Shown piece after piece: positions 39,123 to 48,295 of a stretch of 64,000 bases of DNA (its first letter is position 1; the number at the start of each line of letters is the position of its first letter). The stretch comes from Pseudomonas segetis (GTDB lineage: Bacteria > Pseudomonadota > Gammaproteobacteria > Pseudomonadales > Pseudomonadaceae). The translations under genes were made by a program, and so were the position numbers. The notes beneath the pieces were generated by a model. The model had not been told where the DNA came from and did not search any database. It worked only from the letters and a program-made list of their open reading frames with translations. The stretch lies in assembly GCF_900188155.1 (NCBI RefSeq), contig NZ_FZOG01000004.1, positions 248,001-312,000 of the forward strand. Direction: 5' to 3'.

Positions 39123-40409
39123 ATGCGCTATAGAACCGACTACAACCCGACGCAATTGAATAACAGCCCCCAGACGCTGATGATCGGTCCCTGGCGCCTG
39201 CAGTACCTCGCATACGCCACCCATAGCCATGATTCGCGCCAGCCCGTGCTGTTCATAGGCGGCGCTTTCCAGAGCTTTCGCTCTTTCAGTCACGAAGTCG
39301 GCGAATTGCTGGCCGACCATCCCGTGATCCTGCTCGACCTGCCCGGCCAGGGCGGCAACCTGCAGCCCGCCGGCGAGTTGAGCCTGGAGGATCTGGCTGA
39401 CCTGATTGCAGGCTTTATCAGCGAACTGAATCTACCCGCCGTCATGCCAATAGGGCTTTCGTATGGTTCTGCACTCGCAGCATTGTTTGCCTGTCGCCAC
39501 CCAGGTAAATGTTACCGCTTGCTGCTTTCTGGCGTTGCCGCATTCGGTAGGCCTGGCGCACGACTATTACTGGAGGAAAGCCTCCACATACTTGAGCAAG
39601 GCGATATCAAGCTCTTTGCACAAGGCGTCGTCAGCGGCCTGATCAACCCCTTGCGCATTGAAGAAACAGGAATATCCCCGACCTTTCAAAAAGCCTTGCT
39701 GCGTCAGTTGCAACGCTTGTCCGGCTCGGATATCCAGCGCTACCAACAAAACAGCCGGCGCCTGCTCGACTTCCAAGGGTTTGACGCACACCCCAAGTGC
39801 CCAACGCTCATAATCGCTGGCGAATATGACCACTTCACCCAGCCCTGGGAGCATGCGCATTTTGCCGCGGCCTGTGCGGATGCAGAATTTGCAATCATCA
39901 ACAACGCCGATCACCTTGCACAACTGGAACGTCGCCCAAGCTGCAGCCAGCTTTACCTGCCATTCCTGCAAGGCAGAACGCTGCCCATGCAGTGTGCGGG
40001 CGTCCGGCGCATCAAGAGTCATTCACTATTGCAACTCGAACGTCGCCAGGAAGCACGTACCCCACCGCCACAAGCTCAAGCTCGCCTGCGCAGTATCGAT
40101 GGTCGCGAATGGCATGCGGAAATTGTTGAGCTGGGCTTCTTCGGCGGACTGCTGCGCACTGAATACACCCAGCAATTGCCTGTTCGTGGCTGGCAGCTGT
40201 TACTCCAGGAACTTGAGCCACAAGGTATTCTGCTGGTTCACCAGTCTACGCAGGGGGCAGCGTTTATCTTCACCCACGCCGACGCGCGAGCCAGCCAGGC
40301 ACTGGCCCACTACATCCGGCGCGCCTACGCCTATCAGGGGCTTACATATGGGCGTGAACGACTCTCACCAAGCCAGGCCCTTTCGCGATTGGCAGGCCCA
40401 AATCTGTAG
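39123..40409 (+). CDS. alpha/beta hydrolase with a C-terminal PilZ-like domain
   Basis: The 428-residue protein joins two parts. Residues 1 to about 285 are an alpha/beta hydrolase with nucleophile elbow GLSYGSA (Ser about 117), a core strand VILLDLPGQGGN, a likely acid in AGEYDHF and a histidine in NNADHLAQLE. Residues about 310-405 resemble a PilZ domain, with an RxxxR-like start (ERRQEAR) and VELGFFGG where D/NxSxxG is expected; Asp/Asn and Ser are replaced, so c-di-GMP binding is doubtful. No signal peptide is seen. Its 3' end overlaps the convergent methyltransferase by 68 bases. P. aeruginosa also has a probable hydrolase after proA. The substrate is unknown. Confidence 0.85.
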   Translation: MRYRTDYNPTQLNNSPQTLMIGPWRLQYLAYATHSHDSRQPVLFIGGAFQSFRSFSHEVGELLADHPVILLDLPGQGGNLQPAGELSLEDLADLIAGFISELNLPAVMPIGLSYGSALAALFACRHPGKCYRLLLSGVAAFGRPGARLLLEESLHILEQGDIKLFAQGVVSGLINPLRIEETGISPTFQKALLRQLQRLSGSDIQRYQQNSRRLLDFQGFDAHPKCPTLIIAGEYDHFTQPWEHAHFAAACADAEFAIINNADHLAQLERRPSCSQLYLPFLQGRTLPMQCAGVRRIKSHSLLQLERRQEARTPPPQAQARLRSIDGREWHAEIVELGFFGGLLRTEYTQQLPVRGWQLLLQELEPQGILLVHQSTQGAAFIFTHADARASQALAHYIRRAYAYQGLTYGRERLSPSQALSRLAGPNL

Positions 40410-41190
40410 CGCGCAGGCTGGGATCAATAACCTCGACAGCAGCAAAGCCACAGGCCTTGAAACCTGAACCAATTGCCTCGGCATCGGCGTAGTGCAGGTA
40501 ATACTCGCCGCGGGTCAGTTTCCCCACCAAATCAACACCCCAACGAATTTGTTGGTAACGCGGATGCGCCTGCAACTCCGGATACAAGTCGGTGATATAG
40601 CTTGCCGCACTGAAAGCGCTTAGCTCACCAGCTAGGCGCGTCCAAAACAACTCGATCTGTTTTCGCGGGAAATAGTTGACCAACCCTTCGGTAATCACCA
40701 AGACAGGCTCATCGCGATCTAGCTGGGCAAAAGCACTGGCGAGGCTATTGACGCCATGCTGGGCAAACACATCGACAGCGGTAACCTGATGCCTGTCGCC
40801 AAGCCAGCCGTTCCTGGCCAGCAACTGGCGCTTGCGCTCAGCCATATCCGGCAAATCGGCTTCCATGTAGCGAAGTTGCGGATAACGCTGAGTGAAACGC
40901 CGCCCCCGAGGCGAAAGCCCGCAGGCGATTTCAACCACCTGGCGAACCCCATGATTTTCAATAGCGCAGTGCAGGCATGCATCAATTTGCAGATGACGCA
41001 GCAGCAACATGTTTTCAAGATCCAGGTCAAAAAAACGCCTGCTCGCCCACATCACCGGCCTTAGAACAGAGTGGGAGAAACGGCCAAAGGTGCTGATAAA
41101 TGCAGCATCAGACAAGCCGCGCCGGTACCATACGTACGCAGTGAAATGCGCACTCGGGCTTATGTGGCTGTGAAGAACGCGTTCAGACAT
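40342..41190 (-). CDS. class I SAM methyltransferase, leucine-carboxyl-methyltransferase-like
   Basis: The 282-residue protein resembles the LCM (PF04072-type) methyltransferases. The SAM-binding region is VVEIACGLSPRG, followed by the acidic strand YMEADLPDMAERKRQ and LVITEGLVNYFP. The family modifies carboxyl groups or polyketide-like substrates; none can be named here. Its last 68 bases are antisense to the end of the hydrolase gene, so both transcripts must read through each other. Confidence 0.88.
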   Translation of the reverse strand: MSERVLHSHISPSAHFTAYVWYRRGLSDAAFISTFGRFSHSVLRPVMWASRRFFDLDLENMLLLRHLQIDACLHCAIENHGVRQVVEIACGLSPRGRRFTQRYPQLRYMEADLPDMAERKRQLLARNGWLGDRHQVTAVDVFAQHGVNSLASAFAQLDRDEPVLVITEGLVNYFPRKQIELFWTRLAGELSAFSAASYITDLYPELQAHPRYQQIRWGVDLVGKLTRGEYYLHYADAEAIGSGFKACGFAAVEVIDPSLRATDLGLPIAKGPGLVRVVHAHM

Positions 41191-41253
41191 GCTTAAGGCT
41201 CGTCTTGTTATTATCCAAGCAGCCTATGCCCTACGACCAAGCAGCGACAGCCC

Positions 41254-41961
41254 ATGCCTGACAAACCCGCCTTAAGTACAGCAAGCCAGCCATTGAACGA
41301 TGTTTTTTTCAATCGCGACGCATGTGTACTGGCCCGCGATCTTCTCGGCAAAGTCATTCGCCACCGCCAGGGAGCCCTTTGGCTTTCGGCACGAATTATC
41401 GAGACAGAAGCTTATTACTGTGCTGAAAAAGGCAGCCACGCATCGCTTGGCTATACAGAAAAACGTCGCGCCCTGTTTCTCGATGGCGGGCATATCTACA
41501 TGTATTACGCACGCGGTGGAGACTCCCTTAATTTCAGCGCACAGGGCCCGGGCAATGCGGTTTTGATCAAGTCCGGCTTCGCCTGGCTCGACGAATGCTC
41601 TGGCGCTCCAAGCCTTGAACGCATGCAAAGGAACAACCCGGACAGCCAGGGCCAACCGCGCGCGCGGGAAAAACTCTGCTCAGGACAAACCCTGCTATGT
41701 AAGGCGCTCGGTTTGAAAGTGCCCGAGTGGGATGCACAGCGTTTCGACCCGGAGCGGCTCTTTGTCGAGGACATTGGCGAGTCCCCCCAACAGATTATTC
41801 AAACCACCCGCCTTGGCATTCCACATGGTCGCGATGAACAACTGCCCTATCGGTTTGTTGATGCAGACTATGCACAATACTGCACGCGCAACCCTTTGCG
41901 GCGCGGGCAGCTTGAAGGCCATGATTTTTATAGACTCGATCGCCAGGACGCACACAGATGA
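41254..41961 (+). CDS. mpg: 3-methyladenine DNA glycosylase, AAG/MPG family
   Basis: The 235-residue protein is the Aag/Mpg type glycosylase that removes alkylated purines. Visible marks are DLLGKVIRHR, the catalytic region RIIETEAYYCAEKGSHAS, and the binding loop YMYYARGGDSLNFSA. It is divergent from the methyltransferase (63 bases) and overlaps the next gene by four bases (ATGA), an odd coupling of DNA repair with a membrane phosphatase that I recall in other Pseudomonas. Confidence 0.92.
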   Translation: MPDKPALSTASQPLNDVFFNRDACVLARDLLGKVIRHRQGALWLSARIIETEAYYCAEKGSHASLGYTEKRRALFLDGGHIYMYYARGGDSLNFSAQGPGNAVLIKSGFAWLDECSGAPSLERMQRNNPDSQGQPRAREKLCSGQTLLCKALGLKVPEWDAQRFDPERLFVEDIGESPQQIIQTTRLGIPHGRDEQLPYRFVDADYAQYCTRNPLRRGQLEGHDFYRLDRQDAHR

Positions 41962-43274
41962 ACCAATGGATTGAACCCTTGACTGGCTGGTTGTCCAGCA
42001 ACCCGCAATGGCTGGCCGCTGCAGTATTCCTGATCGCGCTGACCGAGTGCCTGGCAATCGTGGGCTTGATAGTGCCCGGCACATTTTTACTCTTTGCCGT
42101 GGCGGCCATGGCAGGCAGCGGCGTCCTGAGTCTCGGTGAAACCTTGTTATTGGCCTATGCCGGCGGACTGCTGGGCGATGCGCTGTCCTACGCACTGGGG
42201 CATTTTTTCCACAAAGACATCCGCCGCCTGCCTGGCTTGCGGCAGCGTGAACACTGGCTCGAATACGCTGAAAACTACTTCCAGCGCTACGGTATTGCCA
42301 GCCTGCTAGTGGGGCGTTTTATCGGCCCCCTGCGACCGATGCTGCCGATGGTCGCAGGAATGCTGAACATGCCGCTGCCACGATTTATCCTGGTCAGTCT
42401 GCTCGCCGCAGCCGGCTGGTCAGTCGCCTATTTGCTACCCGGCTGGGCGACCGGCGCGGCACTGCGCTTGCCTTTGCCTCCAGGTTTCTGGGCTGAAGCC
42501 GCCATAGTCGCCGCGGGTGTTGGGCTTTTTGTGCTGATCGCCGCGCAAAGCAACCTGCGCGACCAGCACCACGCCGGACTCATAACCGCCTGCTCAGGAC
42601 TGATAGCACTCATTGCCATGATGATTGGCTGGCCCCATCTGGACGAACTGGATAACGGCTTGATGACCCTGATCCAGGAACAACGCAGTAGCCATGCCGA
42701 CATGCTGGCGCAAAGCATCACCCACCTGGGCGACTTCACCACACAGTTCGCGGCCGCAGCGTTGCTATGCCTGTTGTTAGTCGCGGCCAAGCAGTGGCGC
42801 TCGGCATTATTTAGCGCCATGACCCTGCTGGGCACAGCCCTTAGCAATACCGTGCTGAAGCTGACCTTTGCTCGCCAGCGGCCTGAGGTACTGGCCGAGC
42901 CGCTGAGCAGCTTCAGCTTCCCCAGCGGGCACAGTTCGGCGGCCTTTGCTTTTTTCCTGGTGCTTGGGGTTCTCGCCGGACGTGGTCAGCCAGCACGATT
43001 GCGCCTGACCTGGTTGATCGTCAGTTGCCTGCCAGCACTGATGATCGCCTGCTCACGGGTGTACCTCGGCGCACACTGGCCGACCGACATCATTGGAGGC
43101 GCGCTGTTGGCGAGCACATTGTGTGCAGCCAGCCTGGCAATCAGTCAAATCAAACACCCACTCGCCCCGCTATCGATGAAAGCCTGGTGGCTGATCGTGC
43201 CAGCTTGCACAGCGTTGTTAGCTGGCATCTCGATTTGGCAGTTATCAATCAATACCCTGCAATATCGCTATTAA
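41958..43274 (+). CDS. fusion of DedA membrane protein and PAP2 phosphatase
   Basis: The 438-residue polytopic protein joins an N-terminal DedA/SNARE-associated domain (about 25-175, with FIGPLRPMLPMVAGM) to a C-terminal PAP2 phosphatase (about 210-400). All three PAP2 motifs are intact: KLTFARQRP, PSGHSS and SRVYLGAHWPTD. DedA proteins include flippases for undecaprenyl phosphate, and PAP2 enzymes dephosphorylate its pyrophosphate, so lipid-carrier recycling in one chain is a plausible inference. Extra helices connect and end the domains. Confidence 0.92.
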   Translation: MNQWIEPLTGWLSSNPQWLAAAVFLIALTECLAIVGLIVPGTFLLFAVAAMAGSGVLSLGETLLLAYAGGLLGDALSYALGHFFHKDIRRLPGLRQREHWLEYAENYFQRYGIASLLVGRFIGPLRPMLPMVAGMLNMPLPRFILVSLLAAAGWSVAYLLPGWATGAALRLPLPPGFWAEAAIVAAGVGLFVLIAAQSNLRDQHHAGLITACSGLIALIAMMIGWPHLDELDNGLMTLIQEQRSSHADMLAQSITHLGDFTTQFAAAALLCLLLVAAKQWRSALFSAMTLLGTALSNTVLKLTFARQRPEVLAEPLSSFSFPSGHSSAAFAFFLVLGVLAGRGQPARLRLTWLIVSCLPALMIACSRVYLGAHWPTDIIGGALLASTLCAASLAISQIKHPLAPLSMKAWWLIVPACTALLAGISIWQLSINTLQYRY

Positions 43275-43294
43275 GCAGACATGGACAATGCAGG

Positions 43295-43885
43295 TCAGGC
43301 GTTAAGCTCGGCCTGCAATTGATCAAGTACTTCTTGCAGCAACGCCAGGCGCTCCAAGGGCTGGTCAATGCCCAGCAATTGAATTTTCTGCTCGGGCTCA
43401 AGCGGTAACAGGTAAGCCAACTGATTGGCCAGATCCGCTTGGCCATTCGCCTGGCCTTCCATGCCCAACGCCTCGACCATGGGATGCACCGCCAACGCAT
43501 GGAGCAAGGCATTGAGGTCGGCATGCTCTTCCAGCAATGGTTGTTCAGGCGCCTCATCCAGCCAGGTGATGTCGGCCATGGTCAGTTGATCGGCCAAAAG
43601 CTGCGCCCGCTCAACACGAAAGCGGCGTGCGCCCTGTACGCGAATACCTAGCAAGCCATTGGGCTGCTGCTGGAAGTCACGAACCAGGGCTTCACAACCT
43701 ATTGCCGAGAACTCTGCGGCCGCGGCACCGACTTCATTGCCTTCAAGAATGCACACCACGCCAAAGCCTTGGCCTTGCTTCATGCAGCGGCTGACCATGT
43801 CGAGGTAGCGCGCTTCGAAAATTTGCAGATCCAGCAAACAGCCAGGAAACAACACCGTATTCAACGGAAACAATGGCAGGTGCAC
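43295..43885 (-). CDS. LON peptidase substrate-binding domain protein
   Basis: The 196-residue protein is a stand-alone Lon N-terminal domain (MHLPLFPLNTVLFPG opening, then FGVVCILEGNEVG and GARRFRVE) with no ATPase or protease part. The function of such proteins is unknown. It begins 10 bases after the lrgB stop on the same strand, so it is probably the third gene of an lrgA-lrgB-LON operon. Confidence 0.92.
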   Translation of the reverse strand: MHLPLFPLNTVLFPGCLLDLQIFEARYLDMVSRCMKQGQGFGVVCILEGNEVGAAAAEFSAIGCEALVRDFQQQPNGLLGIRVQGARRFRVERAQLLADQLTMADITWLDEAPEQPLLEEHADLNALLHALAVHPMVEALGMEGQANGQADLANQLAYLLPLEPEQKIQLLGIDQPLERLALLQEVLDQLQAELNA

Positions 43886-43895
43886 AACAACCTCC

Positions 43896-44612
43896 TCACC
43901 TCAGTAACACAAAAGCCAACGGCAGCAGCACAGCCGTCAGCATACCCATCAAACTCATGGCCAGTGCGGCAAACGCTCCACACTCCTCGCTTTCCTGCAT
44001 CGCTCGTGACGTACCGACAGCATGCGCGCTGATGCCTAGCGCCAACCCGACCGCAGCATGATGATGCACACCAAAGATGCGCAACAATGAAGGCCCGAGA
44101 ATGGCGCCAACAACACCGGTCAGCATCACAAACACCGCAGCCAGTGCCGCAATGCCTCCAATTTGATCGGCCACCAACATGGCAATCGGCGAGGTAACCG
44201 ACTTGGGCGCGATACTCATCAGCATCAAGGGTTCAGCCCCGAATAACCATGCAATGCCAATGCCTAGGCAGGTGGCAACAAGGCCACCAACCAATAAGGT
44301 TGTCACTGTTGGCCAGAACAGTTGGCGGATTCTGCGCAAGTTAAGGTACAGGGGCACGGCCAGGGCAACAGTGGCCGGGCCAAGGAACAGGGTCATGGAT
44401 TCAACGCTGAGCTTGTACTCGGCGTAGCTCAGACCACAGATCAGCAGCACGGCGATAACGATGACCATCGACACCAATACCGGCTGCAAAAAGACCCAGC
44501 GCGTCTTCTCATAACCCACCATTGCCAGTTGATAGGCGCCCAGGGTGATTCCCACGCCAAACAGCGGATGGTGAGTAACCGCTTGCCACGCCGCCAGCCA
44601 GTCAAGGGTCAT
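43896..44612 (-). CDS. lrgB: LrgB/CidB family membrane protein
   Basis: The 238-residue protein has about seven membrane segments and the LrgB core SIAPKSVTSPIAMLVADQIGG and GLALGISAHAVGTSRAMQE. The Lrg/Cid family is linked to murein hydrolase control and to pyruvate or other metabolite transport. Its ATG overlaps the lrgA stop by four bases. Confidence 0.93.
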   Translation of the reverse strand: MTLDWLAAWQAVTHHPLFGVGITLGAYQLAMVGYEKTRWVFLQPVLVSMVIVIAVLLICGLSYAEYKLSVESMTLFLGPATVALAVPLYLNLRRIRQLFWPTVTTLLVGGLVATCLGIGIAWLFGAEPLMLMSIAPKSVTSPIAMLVADQIGGIAALAAVFVMLTGVVGAILGPSLLRIFGVHHHAAVGLALGISAHAVGTSRAMQESEECGAFAALAMSLMGMLTAVLLPLAFVLLR

Positions 44613-44971
44613 AGGCCACCCTGCTTACGTACCTGGCGCTCGATCAGCTTTTGCATCAACCAACCGGCGAAGACCAGTGAAAGAACCAATGAAAGCACCA
44701 GCGCACCGACCACCGCCCAGAAGTCGGCGGCAATGTCGGTGGCATAGGCCATCACCCCTACAGCGGGCGGCACAAGGATCAGCGGGAGGTATTTGAGCAG
44801 GCTGCTCGCGGCTTCGCGCAACGGCGCATCGACCTCGCCACGAACAAGTAGAAACACAAACAACAGCATCATGCCGATAATCGGCCCCGGCAAAATCGGG
44901 AAAAATAAAACATTCAGCGCCGTGCCCAATAATTGACACAGCACCAGCCAGGAAAGGCCGCGCAACAGCAT
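44609..44971 (-). CDS. lrgA: LrgA/CidA family holin-like protein
   Basis: The 120-residue protein has four membrane segments and the family stretch PGPIIGMMLLFVFLL and LLKYLPLILVPPAVGVM. The start is ATG 44971, with GGAG eight bases upstream; an in-frame ATG 13 codons earlier has no site. It leads lrgA-lrgB-LON. No LysR or LytTR regulator is adjacent. Confidence 0.92.
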   Translation of the reverse strand: MLLRGLSWLVLCQLLGTALNVLFFPILPGPIIGMMLLFVFLLVRGEVDAPLREAASSLLKYLPLILVPPAVGVMAYATDIAADFWAVVGALVLSLVLSLVFAGWLMQKLIERQVRKQGGL

Positions 44972-45201
44972 TGTGAATCTCCGCAGGATAATGGCGTGGC
45001 TGCATATCATCGCGCACGCATCAGGTGATCGAGGCGCGCATTGCGCCCAGCAAACCTAACCATTATAGGCTGCCTATGGGCTCGCCTATAACCCAGTATT
45101 CAAAAAGCAACATGGTGCTTGACCCTGAAACCGGGCCATGGTGATCTAAGTTCTTGAGGCAATACACCTAAAAGAACAAAACGTCTCCCCAAGGAGGGAA
45201 T

Positions 45202-45657
45202 ATGCCGCAGGTGAAAATTGAAGAGTTGAAAAGCTCCATCGGTAAAGAACTGGGTCGCTCCAAGTGGTTAACTATTGATCAACAACGCATCAATCAGTTC
45301 GCCGACTGCACCGGCGACCATCAATTCATTCACGTCGACCCAGAGAAAGCCAGGCAGACCCCATTTGGCTCAACCATTGCGCACGGTTTCTTGTCCCTGT
45401 CGCTGATCCCGATGCTCATGGACGGCATCATGCTGGTACCTGAAGGCCTGAAAATGGCCATCAACTACGGCTTTGATTCTGTACGCTTCATCCAGCCGGT
45501 CAAGGTCGATTCCAAGGTGCGCCTGGTCGCCACCCTGCTTGATGTCCACGAAAAAAACCCAGGGCAATGGCTGCTCAAGGTCCGCGCGGTTCTTGAAATC
45601 GAAGGGTCTGAAAAGCCAGCCTACATATCTGAAATACTCACGCTCTGCTTCGTTTAG
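45202..45657 (+). CDS. MaoC family (R)-specific enoyl-CoA hydratase-like protein
   Basis: The 151-residue hot-dog protein contains the hydratase 2 motif, FADCTGDHQFIHVDPEKA with the catalytic Asp/His pair, and PFGSTIAHGFLSLSLIP. Such enzymes hydrate trans-2-enoyl-CoA in fatty-acid or polyhydroxyalkanoate metabolism. A very strong Shine-Dalgarno (AAGGAGGG) precedes ATG 45202, so it is probably well expressed. It stands alone. Confidence 0.9.
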   Translation: MPQVKIEELKSSIGKELGRSKWLTIDQQRINQFADCTGDHQFIHVDPEKARQTPFGSTIAHGFLSLSLIPMLMDGIMLVPEGLKMAINYGFDSVRFIQPVKVDSKVRLVATLLDVHEKNPGQWLLKVRAVLEIEGSEKPAYISEILTLCFV

Positions 45658-45813
45658 CCTGAACCATGATGGCGGCGGTGACCTGCCGCCATCACTACAA
45701 CCTTTGCCCAGAGTAAAGGCCCTGATCAAATTCCATCCTGGGTCACCCCCGTCTAGTTCTTCAACCGTTGCTTTGCTGCATACTTCAACTCTGTATTTCC
45801 AGGGATGTTCAAT

Positions 45814-47550
45814 ATGCGCCGTTTCACCAAGGTGGCTGCCGTAACGCTCACACTGTTTCTGGTGGCCTGTGGCGAGGGCGAGCCACTGCTACCGGCCAAC
45901 GCCACGCTCCCCGACGGCTCGCGCTATCGCGGCCAGGTAGTCGATGGCTTGCTGCAAGGTCCGGGACGCCTGGATTTTGCTGATGGTGGCTGGTACCAAG
46001 GTGAGTTCAAGGATGGTCGAATGAGCGGTACCGGCGAACTGCGCAAAGGCAACGGTGAGCACTACATCGGCCAGTTCAAGCAAGGCCTTTATGAGGGCCA
46101 GGGTGAGCTCACCCTGGCAGACGGCAGTCACTACAAAGGTGGTTTCAGCCAGGGTCTGTACGCCGGCGAAGGTACCTTGAAGCACAATTCAACCCTCTAT
46201 ACCGGCCAGTTCCAACAAGGCCAATTCAGCGGCTTGGGCTCGCTCGATTCCCCCGACAAGAGCAACTACAGTGGCCAGTTCAGTGCAGGCAAAGCCAATG
46301 GCCATGGCGTGCGCCGCGATGAATACGGCAACCAGTTCAGTGGGGTATTCAACAACGGCTTACTCAATGGCCCTGGAAGCTTTAAAAGCAGCGATGGCGA
46401 CCTCTATACCGGAAACTTTGTCGATGACCAGTTTGTTGGCAGCGGTCGCTATCAAACCGCTGACGGCGATGTCTGGAGCGGTGAATTCAGTAACGGCGCA
46501 CTGAATGGCCACGGTGAGTTCAAAGGTGCCGACGGCAGCCACTATCTGGGACAGTTGGATGATTGGTCATACAACGGCCGAGGTCACCTGACCCTGGCTG
46601 ATGGCAGCCAGTACGACGGACACTTCATCTACGGCGAGTACACGGGGCCAGGCATCTTAACGCTGGCCGATGGCAGCATAAAATCCGGGACCTGGCTAAA
46701 TGGCCAATTGATCCGCGATGTGCAGGGTAACCCCCTTGTCGATCCACTTGAGGTTGGCTTACTCGAACAAGGCAAGCTGCTGGAAAACACAATCAAGCAG
46801 TTGCCACAATCGACGGCTGAACAAGAAATCTATGCCCTTACGGTCGCCGGAGACGGTAAGCAAAGCGTCTTCATGCGCGAAGCGAACTACGTCGATGACC
46901 TGCTGCAAAAACGGTTTTCCGCACGGGGCACAATCGCCTTGATCAATCACCGGGATCACATAAATGATCGGCCACTGGCTACCCGCGAAAGCATTCGCCG
47001 CGCGGTAGAAGCAATAGCGCAACGCACCGGGCCAGAAGACCTGGTGTTTATCTATTTGACCAGTCACGGCTCACGCAATCATGAATTAAGCCTGGATATA
47101 CCACGCATCCAGCTCTCCGACTTACCCGCCAGTGAACTTGGTGCCTTGCTCAAGCCCTTGGCCGACCGCGACAAAGTCGTCGTGATCTCTGCTTGTTACT
47201 CCGGTGGTTTTATCCCCGCGCTAAAAGACCAGCGCACCTTGGTAATCACGGCCTCGCGCACTGATCGCGTATCGTTCGGCTGCTCCGACGACAACGACTT
47301 CACCTATTTTGGCCGGGCACTGTTTGCCAACGCACTGAACCAGACGGATGACCTTGAACGTGCATTTGAATTGGCCAAGGCGGAGGTCAGCAAGCGCGAA
47401 AAGGAACAGGACTTCGCCCCATCAGAGCCACAGATCTGGGCCGCGCAACAGGTGATCAAACACTGGCAGGCACTGCGTGCCGATCAAGCAAAACGCGCGC
47501 TGATGATCAAATCCACTGACTCAACCACAGTTGAAACACTGAAAAAATGA
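45814..47550 (+). CDS. lipoprotein with about 11 MORN repeats and a caspase-like C13 peptidase domain
   Basis: The 578-residue protein has a lipoprotein signal (lipobox LVAC, Cys 19). From about residue 35 to 295 it carries about 11 MORN repeats of 23 residues, each close to Y-x-G-x-F-x-x-G-x-x-x-G-x-G. A legumain/caspase-like C13 domain follows (about 345-555) with catalytic His418 in [10 protein letters not shown] and Cys461 in [14 protein letters not shown] repeats bind lipids or proteins; C13 enzymes are cysteine proteases or transamidases, also seen in GPI transamidase. It probably faces the periplasm, anchored in a membrane. ATG 45814 is preferred because AGGGA sits nine bases upstream; ATG 45805 is possible. 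Its substrate is unknown. Confidence 0.9.
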   Translation: MRRFTKVAAVTLTLFLVACGEGEPLLPANATLPDGSRYRGQVVDGLLQGPGRLDFADGGWYQGEFKDGRMSGTGELRKGNGEHYIGQFKQGLYEGQGELTLADGSHYKGGFSQGLYAGEGTLKHNSTLYTGQFQQGQFSGLGSLDSPDKSNYSGQFSAGKANGHGVRRDEYGNQFSGVFNNGLLNGPGSFKSSDGDLYTGNFVDDQFVGSGRYQTADGDVWSGEFSNGALNGHGEFKGADGSHYLGQLDDWSYNGRGHLTLADGSQYDGHFIYGEYTGPGILTLADGSIKSGTWLNGQLIRDVQGNPLVDPLEVGLLEQGKLLENTIKQLPQSTAEQEIYALTVAGDGKQSVFMREANYVDDLLQKRFSARGTIALINHRDHINDRPLATRESIRRAVEAIAQRTGPEDLVFIYLTSHGSRNHELSLDIPRIQLSDLPASELGALLKPLADRDKVVVISACYSGGFIPALKDQRTLVITASRTDRVSFGCSDDNDFTYFGRALFANALNQTDDLERAFELAKAEVSKREKEQDFAPSEPQIWAAQQVIKHWQALRADQAKRALMIKSTDSTTVETLKK

Positions 47551-47604
47551 TAACCAGACGCAGATTTCTTGCCTATCGCGCAATAGTTCGCCACGGCCTG
47601 ATAA

Positions 47605-47620
47605 GCTGATATGTATCAGC
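47605..47620. promoter_or_regulatory. perfect 16-bp palindrome before the NAD(P)-binding protein gene
   Basis: GCTGATATGTATCAGC (47605-47620) is a perfect 7-2-7 palindrome directly upstream of the ribosome site of the gene at 47636. Its place fits an operator overlapping the transcription start. The binding protein is unknown. Confidence 0.5.
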
Positions 47621-47635
47621 GGAGAAACAACAACT

Positions 47636-48277
47636 ATGTATTTGACCCCTCAACACATCTTGCTTGCAGGCGCGACCGGTCTTACTGGCGAGCATTTGCT
47701 CGACAGGCTGCTCAATGAACCTACGGTTGCAAGGGTTCTGGCGCCTACCCGTCGTGCGCTGGCCGAACACCCTCACCTGGAAAACCCCGTGGGTGAGCTA
47801 CTGGATGTATTGCCGCAACTGAGCGGCCAGGTCGATACCGCCTTTTGCTGCCTGGGTACAACAATCAAGCAAGCGGGTTCAAAAGAAGCGTTCCGCGCGG
47901 TGGATCATGACCTGGTCCTGGCATTCGCCCAGCGCGCCCGTGACCTGGGCGCCCGCCACTTGCTGGTGGTCAGCGCGCTTGGCGCAGACGCCAACTCTTC
48001 GGTGTTCTACAACCAGGTCAAAGGCCAGACCGAACAAGCCCTGAAACAACAGGGTTGGCCGCAACTGACCATAGCGCGCCCTTCTCTGTTGATAGGTCCT
48101 CGCGCGGAGTTTCGCCTGGGCGAACGTGTGCTGATGCCATTATCACGCTTGGTGCCCGGCAAATATCACGGCATTGAGACCACCGTATTGGCCCGTGCCT
48201 TATGGCGCCTGGCGCTTGAGGAGGATGATGGCACACGCATCATCGAGTCCGATCAACTGCGCCGGTTAGGCCGCTAA
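47636..48277 (+). CDS. NAD(P)-binding Rossmann-fold oxidoreductase (HTATIP2-like)
   Basis: The 213-residue atypical short-chain dehydrogenase starts with the dinucleotide motif [52 protein letters not shown] (the tyrosine-lysine pair) and RPSLLIGPR follow, as in HTATIP2/YwnB-like proteins. The substrate is unknown. It begins a run of four same-strand genes to 49620. Confidence 0.88.
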   Translation: MYLTPQHILLAGATGLTGEHLLDRLLNEPTVARVLAPTRRALAEHPHLENPVGELLDVLPQLSGQVDTAFCCLGTTIKQAGSKEAFRAVDHDLVLAFAQRARDLGARHLLVVSALGADANSSVFYNQVKGQTEQALKQQGWPQLTIARPSLLIGPRAEFRLGERVLMPLSRLVPGKYHGIETTVLARALWRLALEEDDGTRIIESDQLRRLGR

Positions 48278-48295
48278 CACTGGGAAACGCTGAAT

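Noticed and set aside
45900..46700. Repetitive DNA that could be a tandem repeat or CRISPR-like array
   Set aside because: The periodicity of about 69 bases is explained by the 23-residue MORN protein repeats; the DNA copies are too divergent for an array.
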